Source: an uncultured Clostridia bacterium
GTDB taxonomy: Bacteria > Bacillota > Clostridia > Oscillospirales > Acutalibacteraceae
Direction: 5' to 3'
Assembly (NCBI GenBank): GCA_947581635.1
Contig: CANPVE010000001.1
Span: 186,001 to 250,000, forward strand
DNA length: 64,000 bases
Shown here: positions 61,101 through 64,000 of the stretch, piece after piece
Position numbering within the stretch: the stretch's first letter is position 1
Layout of the letters: the number at the start of each line of letters is the position of its first letter
Program-made: the position numbers and the translations under genes
The notes under the pieces: model-generated
Told to the model about the DNA's origin: nothing
Database searches by the model: none
The model's input: the letters and a program-made list of their open reading frames with translations, nothing else

Positions 61101-61394
61101 ATGAAATTAATAAATGTGGGCTACGGCAATATGGTTGCCGTCGGTCATATTATAGCTATAGTAAGTCCTGATTCCGCGCCGATAAAGCGCATGGTGCAGG
61201 ACGCAAAGGAGCGGGGCAGCGCGATTGACGCCACCTTCGGGCGGCGCACCAGAGCGGTGATTATCACCGACAGCGATCATGTGATATTGTCGGCGATACA
61301 GCCACGGCATATTGCCAACAGACTGGAAAACCGCGATGACAACGCGCCTGATGAAAGTGAGGTAAACGAGGAAAGTGAATCAACTCAACAATAA
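61101..61394 (+). CDS. remA: RemA-like extracellular matrix regulator (DUF370)
   Basis: A 97-residue DNA-binding protein. [29 protein letters not shown] segment ([13 protein letters not shown]), [23 protein letters not shown] match RemA. It has an acidic C-terminal extension ([16 protein letters not shown]). In Bacillus subtilis RemA activates the eps and tapA-sipW-tasA matrix operons. Here a SipW/TasA-like operon exists 30 kb upstream, so regulation is plausible but unproven. The gene overlaps the gmk start by 20 bases. Confidence 0.93.
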   Translation: MKLINVGYGNMVAVGHIIAIVSPDSAPIKRMVQDAKERGSAIDATFGRRTRAVIITDSDHVILSAIQPRHIANRLENRDDNAPDESEVNEESESTQQ

Positions 61395-62016
61395 AGGCAT
61401 AATAGTTATAGTCTCAGGCCCATCGGCCTCGGGAAAGGGTACGGTAGTCAGCCGTGTTCTTGAAAAGGCGGACGACGCGCGCGTCGATGTGCAGTTGTCG
61501 ATATCCATGACCACCCGTGAAATTGGTAAAAACGAAGTTGACGGAGAGTCGTATTATTTTGTAAGCAGGGAAGAATTTGAAAAGAATATAGCCGAGAATA
61601 ATTTGGCGGAGTACAACAGCTACGCAGGAGAGTATTACGGCACGCCGAAGGATAAACTGGAAGGCTGGCTGAACGAGGGCTTTAACGTCATTCTGGAGAT
61701 AGATGTAAACGGGACCAAACAGGTGCTTGAGCAGTACCCCGAAGCGGTGACGGTCTACATTCTTCCGCCGTCGTTTCAGGAACTGGAGTTTCGCTTGAGA
61801 AGCCGCGGACGCGACAGTGAGGAAAAGATACAGTATCGTCTTGCCAAGGGCAAAGAAGAGATTCCCGAAGCCCGCTGGTACGACTACATATTGGTAAATG
61901 AGATTATCGAAGAATCGGCGGATAATCTGTTAAGCATAATAAAGGCAGAACAAAACAGCCGTTCACGTATAGAATACAAAATTGATGAGGTGCTTGCAAC
62001 TTATGGAAAAGATTAA
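61375..62016 (+). CDS. gmk: guanylate kinase
   Basis: A 213-residue kinase converting GMP to GDP with ATP. P-loop [53 protein letters not shown] and [12 protein letters not shown] are visible. GTG start at 61375 follows GAGGA within the end of remA. The C-terminus overlaps rpoZ by 14 bases. Confidence 0.96.
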   Translation: MNQLNNKGIIVIVSGPSASGKGTVVSRVLEKADDARVDVQLSISMTTREIGKNEVDGESYYFVSREEFEKNIAENNLAEYNSYAGEYYGTPKDKLEGWLNEGFNVILEIDVNGTKQVLEQYPEAVTVYILPPSFQELEFRLRSRGRDSEEKIQYRLAKGKEEIPEARWYDYILVNEIIEESADNLLSIIKAEQNSRSRIEYKIDEVLATYGKD

Positions 62017-62392
62017 AAGGACAATTGATGATATTTTCAATATGTCAGACAGCAGGTATTCCCTTGTAAACGCGATCAGCCGTAAGGCGCGCGAGATTGC
62101 GGACGAGGCGGAAAACAACAATGACGTGCTTTATCGCAAGCCTGTGAATATGGTGATCGACAGACTGCTGGACGGTCGCGCCACTATTGAACATATAGAA
62201 GAGATTGAAGCGGACAATTTATTTGATGACGATGCTCGCCCGGCTCATTCGGTCGAAACTGCCATGCCCGTTTATGCCGAGCTCGCCGAAGCTGAGGACA
62301 ATGGAGAGGACGAAAACGGAGATTTCGATCCCGATGATGACGGCGAAAACGATGAAAATGATGAAAACGATGAAAACGAAAGCGAGGAATAA
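62003..62392 (+). CDS. rpoZ: RNA polymerase omega subunit
   Basis: A 129-residue omega subunit. The conserved core is SRYSLVNAISRKAREIADEAE and KPVNMVIDRLLDGRATIE. The C-terminal half is a long acidic tail with repeats of DEN encoded by GATGAAAAC units, which is longer than in most omegas. ATG 62003 has GAGGTG upstream and overlaps the end of gmk; a downstream ATG at 62042 is also possible. Confidence 0.9.
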   Translation: MEKIKRTIDDIFNMSDSRYSLVNAISRKAREIADEAENNNDVLYRKPVNMVIDRLLDGRATIEHIEEIEADNLFDDDARPAHSVETAMPVYAELAEAEDNGEDENGDFDPDDDGENDENDENDENESEE

Positions 62393-62433
62393 GTCACATT
62401 TGACTGGGAGATAGTGCAGGGAGCGGAGCTGGT

Positions 62434-64000
62434 ATGGTGTATGCAAGGGTTGCGGTGGAAAATACGGCTTATGACTTTGACAAGCTGTTTGACTATTCCG
62501 TTCCCATAGAATACTGTGAGCTTGCCGCGGCGGGCTGCCGAGTGCTTGTGCCGTTTGGCAGGGGCAACAAAAAACGGCAGGGCGTGATTTTTGAGATATC
62601 GGATACAGCCGGGTATGAAAAAGTAAAACCGATATCCGTGCTTTTGGACGAGACTCCTGTGTTGTCGGCGGAAATGCTGATGATGGCGGTGTGGTTTCGT
62701 GACAACTACTATTGCACATATTACGAGGCCGCCAAGGCAATGCTTCCTTCCGGGATAAATGTCCGCGTTGTTACCTCTTATAAGGCGTCTGAACAGCTCA
62801 GTCGCGAATTTCTCGATCAACGTGACGACATTCCCCCGCAGCAGCGCAAGATTCTGGATATGTTCATAGCGAATCGCGGATTGGTGCTGGAGAAAAAGCA
62901 TATAACCGAGGTCATGAATCTCCCTGTAAATTCCACCATTCCCGACAAGCTGGTGGATAAAGGCTGTCTTGTGCGCTTGGACGACGCCGTGCGCAAAATA
63001 AAGGACGCCAACATAAAAATGGTGTCGCTTTCCGCTGATTATGACAGACTTGAGGATGTTAAGCTAACCGCAAAGCAGAGCGAGATAGTAAATTTGCTTA
63101 GAGATGTGAATACTGCGTCTCTCAAGGAAATCTGCTATTTTACGGGAATATCACAGGCGGTTGTTGATATTCTTGCAAAAAAAGGCATTGTCAACTATTA
63201 TGAAGAGGAAATATACCGAAACCCGTATGCGAACGCCCGGCCGTCAAACGGCGGTAAAGTTGTGCTCTCTCCTCAGCAGCAAACCGCATTTGAAAACCTG
63301 TACAGACTTTACAACGAAGATAAATTCAATGTCTCGCTGCTGTTCGGCGTCACCGGAAGCGGCAAGACGTCGGTGTTTTTACGGTTAATAGATGAGGTAC
63401 TTTGTGACGGCAAAGGAATTATAGTCATGGTGCCCGAAATCGCGCTTACCTCGCAGACCCTGGCCAAATTTCACGAGAGATATGGTGAAAAAGTAGCAGT
63501 GTTTCATAGCGGTCTGTCTCTGGCTCAAAGAATGGACGAGTGGAAGCGTGTACGCGATGGCGATGCACAGATTGCCCTCGGAACCCGCTCGGCGGTATTC
63601 GCGCCGTTTGAGCGTCTGGGGCTGGTGATAATTGACGAGGAGCAGGAATATACCTACAAATCCGAAAGTTCACCGCGATTCCACGCCCGTGACGCGGCGC
63701 GTTTCCGATGCGGCTACAACAAGGCACTGTTGGTGCTGGCCTCCGCGACTCCCTCGATTGAAACCTATTATAATGCAACAGAGGCCGGGCGGTACGATTA
63801 CGAGGTACTAACCAAGCGCTACGGCAACGCGATACTCCCCGACGTAGAAAAAATAGATATATCGCAGATGGATATAAATGACGGTATAATCAGCCCACGG
63901 TTGTATCAGGCGTTGAAAGAAAATTTTGAGGGAGGCAGGCAATCTATACTGCTAAACAACCGCCGCGGCTTCAATACCTTTGTTTCGTGCCGCGCCTGCG
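62434..64000 (+). CDS. priA: primosomal protein N' / replication restart helicase (3' partial)
   Basis: 522 codons are present and the frame runs off the window end. The N-terminal DNA-binding domain (MVYARVAVENTAYDFDKLFDYSVP, here about 1-100) with VPFGRGNKKRQGVIF is followed by a winged-helix part and the helicase core: GVTGSGKTSVF (about 307), MVPEIALTSQ, LGTRSAVFAPF, IIDEEQEYTYKSE (DEEQ in place of the usual DEEH) and SATPSIET. The last residues reach the first zinc-binding Cys (SCRAC). It reloads the replisome at stalled forks. Start ATG 62434 with GGAG upstream. Confidence 0.93.
   Translation, partial: MVYARVAVENTAYDFDKLFDYSVPIEYCELAAAGCRVLVPFGRGNKKRQGVIFEISDTAGYEKVKPISVLLDETPVLSAEMLMMAVWFRDNYYCTYYEAAKAMLPSGINVRVVTSYKASEQLSREFLDQRDDIPPQQRKILDMFIANRGLVLEKKHITEVMNLPVNSTIPDKLVDKGCLVRLDDAVRKIKDANIKMVSLSADYDRLEDVKLTAKQSEIVNLLRDVNTASLKEICYFTGISQAVVDILAKKGIVNYYEEEIYRNPYANARPSNGGKVVLSPQQQTAFENLYRLYNEDKFNVSLLFGVTGSGKTSVFLRLIDEVLCDGKGIIVMVPEIALTSQTLAKFHERYGEKVAVFHSGLSLAQRMDEWKRVRDGDAQIALGTRSAVFAPFERLGLVIIDEEQEYTYKSESSPRFHARDAARFRCGYNKALLVLASATPSIETYYNATEAGRYDYEVLTKRYGNAILPDVEKIDISQMDINDGIISPRLYQALKENFEGGRQSILLNNRRGFNTFVSCRAC

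Noticed and set aside
1..64000. CRISPR arrays, insertion sequences, prophage or rRNA genes
   Set aside because: No regularly spaced direct repeats, transposase or integrase frames, phage structural genes or rRNA sequence were seen.

Overview
The window looks like a chromosomal segment from a low-to-medium GC Gram-positive anaerobe of the Clostridia, most likely an Oscillospirales/Ruminococcaceae-type gut bacterium. Supporting signs are a PolC-type DNA polymerase III, Shine-Dalgarno-led genes with many TTG/GTG starts, sigma-A promoters with 17-bp spacers, a SpoVAE sporulation protein, the remA-gmk-rpoZ-priA core cluster, short HisG with HisZ, a SipW-type signal peptidase and an Nfn-type transhydrogenase. 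The genus assignment is inference; no rRNA is present.

Layout. 1-3.3 kb: an ABCG-like transporter (5' end outside the window) overlapping a Ser/Thr protein kinase and followed by a membrane protein, probably one signalling/transport unit. 3.3-6.2 kb: ispG and a run of small, very basic proteins. 6.2-10.6 kb: polC. 10.8-20.3 kb: histidine biosynthesis (hisZ, hisG, hisD, hisC, hisB, a hisA-hisI fusion, hisE), interrupted by an acetyltransferase, a lipoprotein and a DIP1984-family gene; hisH and hisF are not in the window.

20.4-32.0 kb: the most interesting part, a nine-gene one-direction operon with a clear promoter and terminator. It encodes a 1546-residue secreted fibro-slime adhesin, a SipW-type (ER-type) signal peptidase, six SipW-cognate TasA/CalY-like proteins and a VPKTG-anchored wall protein. 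It resembles a biofilm-fibre (TasA) assembly locus with expanded subunits. Four subunits form a tandemly duplicated two-gene unit. One subunit is out of frame at an A7 run immediately after its start codon, so it may be a phase-variable switch. RemA, known in Bacillus as an activator of the tapA-sipW-tasA operon, is encoded at 61.1 kb.

32-43 kb: a lipoprotein, a radical-SAM pair, three tRNA genes (Ser-GCT, Ser-TGA, Leu-CAG), a BcrA-like ABC exporter with a two-component system, and a large TIR-domain protein. 43-50 kb: spoVAE, a glutamate synthase small subunit/NfnB-like gene, a probable HD-domain remnant, a NUDIX hydrolase, a cohesin-like membrane protein, glmM and a cation/proton antiporter. 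50.7-54.6 kb: proton-translocating transhydrogenase pntAA-pntAB-pntB followed by an NfnA-like subunit, so two NAD(P)H transhydrogenase systems lie close together. 54.7-58.3 kb: a BlaI/M56-peptidase/DUF2079 operon with recognisable operators. 58.4-64.0 kb: a FAD-Rieske oxidoreductase, then yicC, remA, gmk, rpoZ and priA (cut by the window end).

A dispersed intergenic repeat occurs at about 15.05-15.27 kb and 59.84-60.09 kb, with a possible short copy at 19.8 kb. All calls come from reading the sequence and family knowledge; no database search was possible.
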